Assembly: GCA_041653995.1 (NCBI GenBank)
Contig: JBAZEK010000006.1
Coordinates: forward strand, 1-34,151
Length of the DNA: 34,151 nucleotides
Source of the DNA: Dehalococcoidia bacterium
Lineage (GTDB): Bacteria; Chloroflexota; Dehalococcoidia; GIF9; UBA5629
Direction of reading: 5' to 3'
The stretch's first letter is position 1. Every line of letters begins with the position of its first letter. Positions 8,014-15,028 of the stretch are shown one piece after another. A program made the position numbers and the translations under genes. The notes beneath the pieces were generated by a model. The model saw only the letters and a program-made list of their open reading frames with translations. It made no database searches and had not been told where the DNA came from.

Positions 8014-8342
8014 GCGCAGAACGTGAAGTAAAAGAATGCCGGGCCTTAACTATAGACCTCATCCGCATCGTCAATGTCTCTCAAGGGATGGTTCGCGGCT
8101 GGGACAGGTTTGACCGGGAGTATCGAGTGGAGTTCCTGGATAAGCTGCGGGAGCACACCAGGAAGTTAATTGAGGAAAAGTCAATTTCTAACGCAGCTTA
8201 TGAGAAGTATGTAGGCGTACTCGATAAATACCAGAGGTACAATGAGCAGGAGTCCGGGATCGACAATAAGGGGATGCTTTACGAGCAGGCTCTTGACCTG
8301 GCCATAAACGCAATCCATAATTGTGTTGAGAAGACAAAGTAA
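8010..8342 (+). CDS. Small alpha-helical hypothetical protein
   Basis: This 110-residue protein is charged and mostly helical, with no Cys motif until a single Cys near the end (HNCVEKTK). It overlaps the previous gene by four bases (ATGA), and the preceding GGAGG is well placed, so the two are probably translationally coupled. It lacks membrane segments. No domain is recognised. Confidence 0.65.
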   Translation: MSAEREVKECRALTIDLIRIVNVSQGMVRGWDRFDREYRVEFLDKLREHTRKLIEEKSISNAAYEKYVGVLDKYQRYNEQESGIDNKGMLYEQALDLAINAIHNCVEKTK

Positions 8343-8359
8343 TTTTGGGAGGGCGCGCC

Positions 8360-8443
8360 ATGAATAAAAATCAAAAGGTGAGCTTGGGGGTCGGCCTGGG
8401 GCTGCTGGCTGTAGCCGTCACCGCCTGGCCTACGACAGAGTAA
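8360..8443 (+). CDS. 27-residue single-span membrane peptide
   Basis: An ATG preceded by GGGAGGG opens a 27-codon frame encoding MNKNQKVSLGVGLGLLAVAV and ending TAWPTTE. The basic N-terminus and one hydrophobic span (about residues 8-21) suggest a tiny membrane peptide. It lies between a helical protein and another small membrane peptide, in the same orientation. The ribosome binding site and membrane-like composition support it, but short length limits certainty. Confidence 0.4.
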   Translation: MNKNQKVSLGVGLGLLAVAVTAWPTTE

Positions 8444-8492
8444 TCGTTGCTCGGGATTGGTAGCCACCAGGCTGTTGTTGAGGGCGAAGTAG

Positions 8493-8606
8493 GTGAAAGA
8501 GAAACCGGAGGAGAAGCGCCTGGTCGGCCTTATCTGGGGGCTGGCTATCTTCGACGCGCTAATCTGGTGCTGGAATATCTACCAGATAGCGAGGATTAAG
8601 AAATGA
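8493..8606 (+). CDS. 37-residue membrane peptide with upstream partial copy
   Basis: A GTG start, directly after an in-frame TAG, opens a 37-codon frame with a charged N-terminus (VKEKPEEKR) and a hydrophobic, Trp-rich segment (LVGLIWGLAIFDALIWCW) ending in a basic tail. GAGGGCG lies upstream. The stop overlaps the ATG of the papain-like gene as ATGA. The C-terminal 20 residues are repeated at 7665-7727. The coupling with the next gene supports translation. Confidence 0.45.
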   Translation: MKEKPEEKRLVGLIWGLAIFDALIWCWNIYQIARIKK

Positions 8607-9361
8607 AATTCGCCTATAAGCTCGGCAAGAAAAGAGCAAAGCGCGACTCCAGGAACATCCGCCTGAAGGCGGTGCTCCGTCTGGTCCTGCCGCCGATACC
8701 GGATGAATACCTGGTGGATACCACCCTCCCGGTCCAGATTCCCACGCCGATGTTCGCCAACGATCAGTGGGGGAATTGCGTCATCGCCGCCCGGGCCCAC
8801 CAGACCCTCCGCTTCGAGGGGTACGAGCAGAAAAGAGTGCTCCCCATCACCGACCAGGAGGTGCTCGACGAATACTGGAAGGAAGGCAAGCGTTTCTGTT
8901 TCGACAAGAAGCCCGATCGCGGCTTGGTGCTACTTGACTCATTAAAGAACTGGCGATCCGGCTGGACGGCCGGCGGGCAACCGCATAGCATCTATGCCTT
9001 CGCGGAGATCAGCCGTCAGGACATGATGAATGTGAAGGCTGGCGTCTACTTGCTGGGCGGCGCGACTGCCGGCATAATGCTGAGCCAGTCGGCGCTCGAC
9101 CAGTTCGATGCCGGACTCCCCTGGGATGTAGTTGATAAACCCGGGAGGCTGCTGGGGGGCCACGCTATCGACGTCGTCGGCTACACTAAGGACGGACCGA
9201 TCTGCGTCACCTGGGGCAAGCTGCAGCCCATGACCTGGCGCTTCTGGCTGGCCGACTGTGACGAAGCCTTTGCCTGTGTAGACAGTCGAAACCGCTTCAC
9301 CGAAAACTCTCCGGTCGACGCGGAAAAACTCGATAACTACCTGAAGGAGATAACCAAATGA
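8603..9361 (+). CDS. Papain-fold (C1-like) cysteine peptidase-like protein
   Basis: This 252-residue protein has the landmarks of papain-fold peptidases: QWGNCVIAARAHQ places a candidate nucleophile at Cys59, GGHAIDVVGYT gives His187, and the following VTWG (about 202-205) matches the region of the third catalytic residue. The first 30 residues are basic with no signal peptide. Such proteins occur in viruses as structural or processing proteins and may be active or degenerate. ATGA overlaps on both sides couple it to membrane peptides, hinting at an envelope-associated complex. The fold is likely, the substrate unknown. Confidence 0.7.
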   Translation: MKFAYKLGKKRAKRDSRNIRLKAVLRLVLPPIPDEYLVDTTLPVQIPTPMFANDQWGNCVIAARAHQTLRFEGYEQKRVLPITDQEVLDEYWKEGKRFCFDKKPDRGLVLLDSLKNWRSGWTAGGQPHSIYAFAEISRQDMMNVKAGVYLLGGATAGIMLSQSALDQFDAGLPWDVVDKPGRLLGGHAIDVVGYTKDGPICVTWGKLQPMTWRFWLADCDEAFACVDSRNRFTENSPVDAEKLDNYLKEITK

Positions 9362-9735
9362 AAAAGCTCTTCTGGAAAGTTTATCGGTCGGTCGGCGACG
9401 TAATCGAAGGCTGGTACTACTGGTTCTGGTTTCACATTGAAGCCCTCTGGATTCACGACCCGGTGAATCGCCGGCCGTTCACGTATATGATGCGCGATTT
9501 CGCGCACTATCACCCGCACTGGACCGGCGTTATTTGCGGCACGGCCGCGGCGATCTTCCTCGGCGCGGTCATGCTGGCCGACATCTTCTGGTGCGGTATC
9601 AGCTGGTGGAAACACCTGGTTTTATGGCTGATTTCCGGCGCGCTTTTCGTGGCCGCCGGCGTCCTGGCGGGGCATGTCCTCTGGGGCAAAGACTGGATAC
9701 CAGGCGAGCAGGAAGAGCCGCCGTACCTGGGTTAA
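9358..9735 (+). CDS. Multi-span membrane protein
   Basis: This 125-residue protein is rich in Trp and Tyr near its start and then has two clear membrane segments (about 59-80, VICGTAAAIFLGAVMLADIF, and 84-106, HLVLWLISGALFVAAGVLAG), followed by a short polar tail. It overlaps the papain-like gene as ATGA, so the two proteins may act together at the membrane. A holin or envelope-anchoring role is possible, but no family is recognised. Confidence 0.65.
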   Translation: MKKLFWKVYRSVGDVIEGWYYWFWFHIEALWIHDPVNRRPFTYMMRDFAHYHPHWTGVICGTAAAIFLGAVMLADIFWCGISWWKHLVLWLISGALFVAAGVLAGHVLWGKDWIPGEQEEPPYLG

Positions 9736-9760
9736 TTATACTTATTTCCTTGCTTTGGGA

Positions 9761-9790
9761 TTGACCTTTTTACCCGGCGCTCCGTAAAAT
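9761..9790 (+). promoter_or_regulatory. Sigma70-like promoter before the 9809 gene
   Basis: TTGACC (9761-9766) and TAAAAT (9785-9790) are separated by 18 bases in a 73-base intergenic gap. The predicted start is about 9797, which leaves a very short leader before the ATG at 9809 and falls on or next to the GAAGGAGG ribosome binding site. It may start a separate transcript for the large anchored protein. Confidence 0.45.
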
Positions 9791-9808
9791 GGGTGAAGGA
9801 GGCCTGAA

Positions 9809-11404
9809 ATGGCAAAACCTAATGAACCGAAGAAAGGGCCAAGCGGTGTCGTTGTATTGGGCATCGCTGCAGCGGCCGGCATTGGCCTGGCAATCGCCAT
9901 GTCTAGGGAAGCGGAGGCTGCTCCGGGCACCGCCACGCTCGAGGGCTATATCAGGGATTCGACAACGAACCTCCCGATCACCGGCGCCCTGGTGCAACTC
10001 AGCGGCGGCGTGAGTATAGTATCCACCAGCAACGGCCGCTACAAGTTCACGTCTTTGCTGCCCGGGGCCTATAACCTGACCTGCAGCCGGGACGGCTACA
10101 GCACGCTTGAAGACGTTTTGAACCTGGTTGAAGGCGTCAACCAGTATGACATCATCTTAAATTCGACCGGCGGCGGGACAGCTTCACTCGAGTACGCCTC
10201 CGGGATTGAGTTCACCGAGCCCGGATCCCACGGCGGGATGGTGCAGGTCCCTATCTCTGTCAAGATCAAGAACATCGGCGGTGTCACGGCTACGGCCCAT
10301 CCGATCGGCGAGGTAAAGACCTACCTGGAGAATAACGGCGATCCTTACCCTCGCTACCTGGCCCTGGACATGGGGACGCAGTCCATCGCCCCCGGGCAGA
10401 CCGTGACCTTCACCGGCTCGATAAGCGAGTACCCGGATGAGCACATTTTACTGGTGACCATCCAGAGCGAGGCCGGCGTGATATCCTCGGAGTTTGACGA
10501 CGTAGCGGAGCTGCTATCCCTGGATATGCCGTCGTCGCTGGTCAGTGAGCAGGAATACTGGGCACAAGCCGCATTGCGGCTGCCCTTCAAGGCTGATCGT
10601 TGCTACCAGGTACATATGTATCTGTACGGCGATTACGGCACTAACTTCTCCACCATCAAATCCACCGCGATAAAGGCGTCTCTCATGCCGGTGGGCGCCA
10701 AAGCAAGCCTGACTTCATACTACCTGCACGGGGCGGGCGACTATACCGTGAAGGGTGTGTGGGTATCCGACGGGACCAAGCAGGTGCAAAATAAGGCCCG
10801 CGCAACCTATGAAATGACACAGGAAGGGACCGGAATGACGATTACCAAGGCACTGCCGGCCGGGGTATATAAGCTGAAGCTGGTGGTCCAGTGGATCGAA
10901 TTCTACGTCCCCAACGTCTACGGCCAGAGCGGGATACTGTTGTCGCAGGATCTCGGGACAATAAACGTCCAGGCCGCTCCGGGACTGCCGACCGGCATCT
11001 ACAATATGTCCGGACCTGTCAGCGCCAACTACGGTACCCAGGTAAATATGACGGCCAATGTTCGTAACGGCTCGCCGGCGGCCAAGACGCTCAAAGTCAG
11101 GTGGATGCCCGATATCGATTTCGTGCCACGCTCCGATACCAACATTACCATACCGGCCAATTCTGAGCGGCAATCAACATATTCGTTCGCCATGCCACCG
11201 ATTATGTGGACATGGAGTCCCTATGTGAGAGTCTGGTGCCGGCTGTACGACGGGAACACCCTCGTGGCCATGCAGGAATGGTCCATCTCTACTACCCCCC
11301 AGCCGTCCGGGGTGTTCATCTGTCCGGTCTGCGGTATGATTTTTAATTATCCGCCACCGGCCAACAACGAATACTATTACGATCAGCACATGGCAACACA
11401 CTGA
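9809..11404 (+). CDS. Membrane-anchored CarboxypepD_reg-like protein with terminal zinc finger
   Basis: This 531-residue protein has a hydrophobic N-terminal segment (about 12-31) after a basic start. A carboxypeptidase-regulatory-like (transthyretin-type) domain follows at about 40-116, with LEGYIRDSTTNLPITGALV, SNGRYKFTSLLPGAYNLTC and a final YDIILN strand. Two or three further beta domains of CARDB or Ig type extend to about 500. The extreme C-terminus has C-x2-C-x18-H-x3-H (Cys505, Cys508, His527, His531), a C2H2-type finger. Such modular proteins bind surfaces or partners. A terminal zinc finger on an exported or virion-exposed protein is odd. It has its own candidate promoter. Confidence 0.7.
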   Translation: MAKPNEPKKGPSGVVVLGIAAAAGIGLAIAMSREAEAAPGTATLEGYIRDSTTNLPITGALVQLSGGVSIVSTSNGRYKFTSLLPGAYNLTCSRDGYSTLEDVLNLVEGVNQYDIILNSTGGGTASLEYASGIEFTEPGSHGGMVQVPISVKIKNIGGVTATAHPIGEVKTYLENNGDPYPRYLALDMGTQSIAPGQTVTFTGSISEYPDEHILLVTIQSEAGVISSEFDDVAELLSLDMPSSLVSEQEYWAQAALRLPFKADRCYQVHMYLYGDYGTNFSTIKSTAIKASLMPVGAKASLTSYYLHGAGDYTVKGVWVSDGTKQVQNKARATYEMTQEGTGMTITKALPAGVYKLKLVVQWIEFYVPNVYGQSGILLSQDLGTINVQAAPGLPTGIYNMSGPVSANYGTQVNMTANVRNGSPAAKTLKVRWMPDIDFVPRSDTNITIPANSERQSTYSFAMPPIMWTWSPYVRVWCRLYDGNTLVAMQEWSISTTPQPSGVFICPVCGMIFNYPPPANNEYYYDQHMATH

Positions 11405-11438
11405 CTCCGGGGTCCCCCGCAGTTTGGAGGAATAGAAA

Positions 11439-11789
11439 ATGGACATTACTGAATTACTGCCCTGGCTGCCAGTGGTCTTATCGGTAGTAATATGGATTTG
11501 GGGCGGCAGCTGGGCGGCGAGTAAATTCGACTCGAAAATCAAGAGCTTCTCGGACGACATGGTTAAAGTAAAAAAAGAACTGCATCTTGAGCAAGAGGAG
11601 CTAAGGCAGGACCTGGTTCGCAGGCAGGAGGAGTTTGAGTGTAAAATGGAGCTGATGATGCTCCCCGAGTGCCAGAAAGCTTTTGCCGAACTCCGCAAAA
11701 GCTTAGAAAAAATGGACAAGGATGTGGCGGCTCTTGGAGGGAAGCTCGACGGGATACTCTCGGTCATAAGAAGCGAGAGCAAGGATTAG
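11439..11789 (+). CDS. Single-span membrane protein with cytoplasmic coiled coil
   Basis: This 116-residue protein has one membrane segment (about 8-28, LPWLPVVLSVVIWIWGG) followed by a long charged heptad-like helix (about 35-110), the signature of a membrane-tethered coiled coil. TTGGAGGAA precedes the ATG. Position at the end of the virion region, just before a strong hairpin, would suit a holin or a lysis or membrane-scaffold protein, but the architecture alone does not decide. Confidence 0.65.
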   Translation: MDITELLPWLPVVLSVVIWIWGGSWAASKFDSKIKSFSDDMVKVKKELHLEQEELRQDLVRRQEEFECKMELMMLPECQKAFAELRKSLEKMDKDVAALGGKLDGILSVIRSESKD

Positions 11790-11816
11790 TCTCTTCCTAG
11801 CCAAGGCACCTCCTTT

Positions 11817-11851
11817 GGTAACGGGCCGGCTTCACCCACCGGCCCGTTACC
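11817..11851 (+). terminator. Strong hairpin closing the virion-side operon
   Basis: A perfect 13-bp GC-rich stem (GGTAACGGGCCGG, 11817-11829, with 11839-11851) encloses a 9-base loop 27 bases after the stop of the previous gene. The T-tract is poor (CATTTACC), so termination might be Rho-assisted, or the hairpin may mainly protect the 3' end. It separates the virion operon from the promoter region at 11.9 kb. Confidence 0.7.
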
Positions 11852-11914
11852 ATTTACCGGAAGAATCTAAAACCTCCCCAGGTAAATCAGCAACCATCAA
11901 TACCCCCTTTTGAC

Positions 11915-11936
11915 AACTTGCGCATTTTAGCAAGTT
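11915..11936. promoter_or_regulatory. Palindromic operator candidate next to a TTGACA
   Basis: AACTTGC (11915-11921) and GCAAGTT (11930-11936) form a 7-bp inverted repeat with an 8-base gap. It begins at the last base of a TTGACA (11910-11915). No good -10 follows at normal spacing. It lies about 30 bases upstream of the clear promoter at 11963, a good position for an operator bound by a dimeric regulator. Confidence 0.45.
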
Positions 11937-11962
11937 CGTTTCCTCCCACGCCTGAGAGCCTA

Positions 11963-11990
11963 TTGACAAGCATTCCTAAAGTGTTATAAT
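11963..11990 (+). promoter_or_regulatory. Consensus sigma70 promoter for the 12.0-16.4 kb operon
   Basis: TTGACA (11963-11968) and TATAAT (11985-11990) are both perfect consensus hexamers, separated by 16 bases. Transcription would begin near 11997, about 34 bases before the ATG at 12031. It is one of the two best promoters in the window and probably drives the small-gene/integrase operon. A palindrome just upstream may regulate it. Confidence 0.8.
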
Positions 11991-12030
11991 ACGCTCGTAA
12001 ATCATTCTAATAGGAATACCCGGAGGGACG

Positions 12031-12273
12031 ATGAAAGAAACAACAAAAGAGGAACGGCGGGTATTGGCAGAATCTCTTCTTAAACGTGCTAATGAATGGG
12101 CAAAGAATTACCCCTGGTTTTATGCAAGTGGTATAGGTAAATTCATGCCCGCTCTTATGAGCGCAAAATTCCCTAGCTTCAAACCAACAAAAAAGGAAAT
12201 CGAGGTCATATCGTACATGTGTGCCGCCTCTTACCTTGTTGGGGCTTATCGTTTCGCACAAAAAAGCGAATAG
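12031..12273 (+). CDS. Small hypothetical protein, first gene after the promoter
   Basis: This 80-residue protein is mostly helical: EERRVLAESLLKRANEWAKN, then a stretch ending in KFMPALMSAKFPSFKPTKKE, then a helix with CAASYLVGAYRF. CGGAGGGACG precedes the ATG. The DNA is more AT-rich than most of the window. Its stop codon (TAG, 12271-12273) is part of the left arm of a recurring hairpin. As the first gene after a consensus promoter it may be an early regulator or a moron gene. No family is recognised. Confidence 0.6.
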   Translation: MKETTKEERRVLAESLLKRANEWAKNYPWFYASGIGKFMPALMSAKFPSFKPTKKEIEVISYMCAASYLVGAYRFAQKSE

Positions 12274-12287
12274 TCTTCAAAGACTAT
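12270..12287 (+). repeat. Recurring hairpin TAGTCT-N4-AGACTA, copy 1
   Basis: ATAGTCT and AGACTAT pair across a TCAA loop. The TAG of the left arm is the stop codon of the gene at 12031. This is the first of a family of short hairpins found between small genes in this window. Confidence 0.85.
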
Positions 12288-12354
12288 TAGGAAGGGTCAC
12301 TTGACAGAATCGGCCTAAAACGTCGGTATACTTAACATGACATGGGAGGTGAAT

Positions 12355-12789
12355 GTGAGCGAACATAAGGAAATCATCCCGGTGGTAGCAGCCTGTATCA
12401 AAGATGTCAGGCCCCCGCTTCGGATACTCCTCCACCTGAAAAACGAGTCGCACGACGAGAGGGGGACGCCGCGCAATCCCGAACTGGTGGGTACCTGGGA
12501 GTTTCCCGGCGGGATGGTGGAGTATGGTGAGGATCCGGAGGAGGCCCTGGCAAGGGAGTGCCGCGAAGAGCTTAATGGGCAAAAAATTAAAATAGGCCGG
12601 CTCCTTCATGCTACGACCAATATCTTTAAAGATGGCGTCCATTACTTAGTTCTTTACTACGAATGTGAGTTTCCTGCGCTCTACACCCCGACGCCCCCAG
12701 GCAGCCAATGGGCCACTCCGGAAGAGATCATGGAGATGAATTGCCTGCCCGGTACTTACGAGGTGATTAAAAAGTTCTATCTGTATTAA
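12355..12789 (+). CDS. NUDIX hydrolase
   Basis: This 144-residue protein contains a NUDIX box (about residues 53-75): G-x5-E-x7-R-E-C-R-E-E-L-N-G. It matches G-x5-E-x7-R-E-U-x-E-E-x-G-U except that the late Gly is Asn, while all metal-binding Glu are kept. The family cleaves nucleoside diphosphates linked to another group (for example damaged dNTPs or NAD-like compounds). I chose the GTG at 12355 because GGGAGGTG lies just upstream; an ATG at 12337 has no ribosome binding site. A weak promoter-like pair (TTGACA 12301, TATACT 12327, 20-base spacer) precedes it. The substrate is unknown. Confidence 0.85.
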   Translation: MSEHKEIIPVVAACIKDVRPPLRILLHLKNESHDERGTPRNPELVGTWEFPGGMVEYGEDPEEALARECREELNGQKIKIGRLLHATTNIFKDGVHYLVLYYECEFPALYTPTPPGSQWATPEEIMEMNCLPGTYEVIKKFYLY

Positions 12790-12790
12790 C

Positions 12791-12804
12791 AGTCCTAGAA
12801 GACT
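12791..12804 (+). repeat. Recurring hairpin, degenerate copy 2
   Basis: AGTC (12791-12794) and GACT (12801-12804) pair across CTAGAA, with AGACTA retained on the right. It lies directly after the NUDIX stop codon and five bases ahead of GGGAGGG, the next ribosome binding site. It is the least perfect member of the family. Confidence 0.6.
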
Positions 12805-12819
12805 ATTCGGGAGGGAAGA

Positions 12820-13203
12820 ATGATAACATTGCACCTCAACAAAGTAAGGAAATTTGTCGTGGGAGAAATCGTCCATCTAAAGGTGAAGTCGATCTATGAG
12901 CATGCCCCGGGCAAATGGCGTCTGCTGGCCGAGGACGTCACTCCTCTTCCCGGCGCTGAGCCTACCGGCTACGCCTGCGGCTTCTGTGGCATTATCGAGG
13001 AAGCCAAGGAAGACGGCTCGCTCCCGGACGGCTGGGTGGAAGTGAAGTACCAGGAAGGCTCAAGCTTCCGGTGCTCGGCTTGCTCCGGCTTTCCCACCTG
13101 CCGGGTGTGTGGTTGCACCGACGCTAATGCCTGCGAGGGCGGGTGCTACTGGGTCAAGCCAGACCTGTGCTCTGCTTGTGAAGATAAAGAGTATAGAAAA
13201 TAG
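12820..13203 (+). CDS. Small zinc-binding protein
   Basis: This 127-residue protein has two Cys clusters: YACGFCG with FRCSACS (about residues 48-90), and a dense terminal group CRVCGCTDANACEGGCYW...DLCSAC (about 95-121). These would bind two or more zinc ions. The second cluster is of a type seen often in virus-encoded small proteins. GGGAGGG precedes the ATG, and the TAG stop is the start of the next hairpin. Nucleic-acid or protein binding is plausible but not shown. Confidence 0.75.
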   Translation: MITLHLNKVRKFVVGEIVHLKVKSIYEHAPGKWRLLAEDVTPLPGAEPTGYACGFCGIIEEAKEDGSLPDGWVEVKYQEGSSFRCSACSGFPTCRVCGCTDANACEGGCYWVKPDLCSACEDKEYRK

Positions 13204-13215
13204 TCTGAGAGACTA
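13201..13215 (+). repeat. Recurring hairpin, copy 3
   Basis: TAGTCT (13201-13206) and AGACTA (13210-13215) pair across GAG. The TAG is the stop codon of the gene at 12820, and TCGGAGGGG directly follows as the next ribosome binding site. Confidence 0.85.
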
Positions 13216-13228
13216 ATCGGAGGGGAAA

Positions 13229-13462
13229 ATGAAAATCAGCCGGGATAAAAATATCATCATAATCGAGATTGAGCCTTCTGATGGGCCTCCAGGGGCCGAC
13301 CTGGAGAAACTCGCTGACTATATGATGGCTGGTATGAGGCTGTTTGGTGCTTCTCCTGAATTACAGGACAGGGGGACATCTTTATTAAAGACCGATTCTG
13401 TACTCAGGGAAGAAATGGAAACGGTAGTCAGTGACCAGCGAGAAAAGTGGGAAGAGACGTAG
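13229..13462 (+). CDS. Small acidic hypothetical protein
   Basis: This 77-residue protein begins with a beta-strand-like KNIIIIEIEPS and continues as charged helices (DLEKLADYMMAGMRLFG; LREEMETVVSDQREKWEE). CGGAGGGG precedes the ATG. It lies within the hairpin-separated operon. No family is recognised. The 84 bases after it hold only a 10-codon frame (13478-13509) that again ends at a hairpin TAG. Confidence 0.6.
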   Translation: MKISRDKNIIIIEIEPSDGPPGADLEKLADYMMAGMRLFGASPELQDRGTSLLKTDSVLREEMETVVSDQREKWEET

Positions 13463-13506
13463 ATGGGGGACCTTCGGTGAAGCGTAAGTCTGAGGTTAAA
13501 ACGAAA

Positions 13507-13522
13507 TAGTCTGGAGAGACTA
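13507..13522 (+). repeat. Recurring hairpin, copy 4
   Basis: TAGTCT (13507-13512) and AGACTA (13517-13522) pair across GGAG and are followed by ATCGGAGG. The left-arm TAG closes a short frame (GTG at 13478, 10 codons), so even here the hairpin coincides with a possible stop codon. Confidence 0.85.
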
Positions 13523-13545
13523 ATCGGAGGAAAAAGGAAAAAACA

Positions 13546-13821
13546 ATGATACACGCCAGAAAGGATTACAACCGAATCCAGGACCCAGAACATAAGATAC
13601 CTGATGATGAACCGGTATTTCTGATCCGGGGGCAGGATATAGTCGCTCCCGAGGTGGTCAGACAATGGGCTTTCAGGGCAAGAAAAGCAGGAGCCAAGGA
13701 ACTTATAGTCGAGGCTGCCTTACAACAAGCCGAAGCAATGGAGAGGTGGCAGCGTACACACCTCCGCAAAATTCCGGATATGCCCGCTGATGTTTACCTC
13801 ATACCAGATAGCAAGGAATAG
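13546..13821 (+). CDS. Small phage-type hypothetical protein
   Basis: This 91-residue protein starts MIHARKDYNRIQDPEHKIPD and continues DEPVFLIRGQDIVAPEVVRQWAFRARKAG. This looks like a small protein type common in viral and prophage genomes, with an N-terminal EPVF-L-RGQD core and a helical second half. Its function is not known to me. It lies in the hairpin-separated operon and its TAG stop is part of copy 5. The ATG follows a purine-rich GGAGGAAAAAGG. Confidence 0.65.
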   Translation: MIHARKDYNRIQDPEHKIPDDEPVFLIRGQDIVAPEVVRQWAFRARKAGAKELIVEAALQQAEAMERWQRTHLRKIPDMPADVYLIPDSKE

Positions 13822-13834
13822 TCTACATAGACTA
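13819..13834 (+). repeat. Recurring hairpin, copy 5
   Basis: TAGTCT (13819-13824) and AGACTA (13829-13834) pair across ACAT. The TAG is the stop codon of the gene at 13546, and AAAAAAGGAGG follows as the ribosome binding site of the next gene. Confidence 0.85.
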
Positions 13835-13850
13835 AAAAAGGAGGACGATT

Positions 13851-14060
13851 GTGACCATTAAAGAGATTGCCTTGTACGGTGGGGCAGGCATCATCCTGCT
13901 GACGGTGTGCATCGTCCTGGGGGTGATGTCCTGCCAGGGTAGCCAGGCCGCCTTCGCTTCTCTGATGACCCTGGGAGGTGCTGCCCTGGCCACTCTGGGT
14001 ATCAATGTTTCGCTGAATATTCAAGCCCGGAAAGCAACCTGCAAGCCGAAAAAGGACTAA
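13851..14060 (+). CDS. Small two-span membrane protein
   Basis: This 69-residue protein starts at GTG after AAAGGAGGACG. It has two hydrophobic segments (about 6-27, including ILLTVCIVLGVMSC, and 34-53, AFASLMTLGGAALATLGINV) and a basic tail ending KPKKD. Two spans with a short loop and a charged C-terminus are typical of small holins; the VMSC could instead be read as a weak lipobox. It sits two bases before the integrase gene. Confidence 0.65.
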   Translation: MTIKEIALYGGAGIILLTVCIVLGVMSCQGSQAAFASLMTLGGAALATLGINVSLNIQARKATCKPKKD

Positions 14061-14062
14061 AA

Positions 14063-15028
14063 ATGAAAGATCGTGATAGCAAAATCCTTGCCCAGATGGC
14101 CGCGGACCTGTCGCGGTCGTCCGAGCATACCCGGAAAGAGCGCTTGTATTATGCCAAGATGTTCCTGGAATACGCCGACGATACACCCTTCTCCAGCTGG
14201 AACCGGGTGCTCGTCGATGCGTTCATGAGGCACCTGGAGCGGGCTGACTATGCGGCCCAGACCATCAGGAAGATCTACGGGATCGTCAAGCGCGTCTTCG
14301 ATGCGGCCAAGGTGTATCACGAGGCCGATAAGAAACAGCGCCGGAGAGAAGTGGACACCAGCGACCCGGCCCGGGCGCTTATGGAGCGCGACAAGATCGA
14401 CGAGGAGGATTCGCCGGTCTGGGACATGGGGAAAAGAGATGCCCCGCGCTTCGATGCCAAGGACGTGGTTAATCCCGATTTCACGCTTGGCGAGGTCGAG
14501 GCCATGATAAAGGCTGTCCGGGATGACCCCTTGTATGCGCCCTACCTGGCCATCGCCTCCATATACGGATTGCGCCGGGGGGAGCTGGCCGCTCTGTCCA
14601 GGCAGAGCTTCGATTTCAAGAAGAAACTGTTCTATGTGGATGCTGAGAAGGGTAGCCAGAAGCGCTGGCAACTCCTGGCCGACGGCATAATTCCCCTGCT
14701 GGAGAGGTCTAGCCTTGACGGACCGGTGAAGCCGGACCTCATGACCAACTATTTTTACCGCATATGCTATATGTCCAAAATAGAGCACCAGGAAGGGGCT
14801 GGCTGGCATTCCTTCAGGCGCACGGTGAACACGGCGCTAAAGCCGTTGATAGCGCCGGTGGATATCAAGATATTCATGCGCTGGCAGCTTGCCAGGTCCG
14901 CCGACATGTCGGAGCGTTATTACACCGCCGATCCCATGGATATCGATGCGAAGGTATTGGATCTCCACCCCATAGTTAAGCTATGGCAGCCGGAGCCGGC
15001 GATCCAGGTCTGGGAGGAGAAGAAGTAA
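14063..15028 (+). CDS. int: Tyrosine recombinase (phage-type integrase)
   Basis: This 321-residue protein has an N-terminal SAM-like core-binding domain (about 5-95) and a catalytic domain (about 140-300). Visible catalytic landmarks are Arg171 in YGLRRGEL, a beta-hairpin lysine near 196-200, His249 and Arg252 in WHSFRRT, and the nucleophile in SERYYTAD (Tyr286 or Tyr287). The second conserved His before the tyrosine is not obvious (MRWQLARSADM), and Trp274 may stand in for it. Length is typical. It would catalyse site-specific insertion or excision of the element. No attachment site is recognised nearby. Confidence 0.9.
   Translation: MKDRDSKILAQMAADLSRSSEHTRKERLYYAKMFLEYADDTPFSSWNRVLVDAFMRHLERADYAAQTIRKIYGIVKRVFDAAKVYHEADKKQRRREVDTSDPARALMERDKIDEEDSPVWDMGKRDAPRFDAKDVVNPDFTLGEVEAMIKAVRDDPLYAPYLAIASIYGLRRGELAALSRQSFDFKKKLFYVDAEKGSQKRWQLLADGIIPLLERSSLDGPVKPDLMTNYFYRICYMSKIEHQEGAGWHSFRRTVNTALKPLIAPVDIKIFMRWQLARSADMSERYYTADPMDIDAKVLDLHPIVKLWQPEPAIQVWEEKK

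Noticed and set aside
12301..12332. Promoter before the NUDIX gene
   Set aside because: TTGACA and TATACT are separated by 20 bases, longer than normal; kept only as a weak remark in the NUDIX entry.
12270..13834. CRISPR array
   Set aside because: The hairpins are short, irregularly spaced by whole genes, and show no uniform spacers; no cas genes are present.
14057..14809. 250-residue minus-strand frame opposite the integrase
   Set aside because: It is antisense to the integrase, which has clear catalytic motifs; the frame reflects codon bias on the opposite strand.
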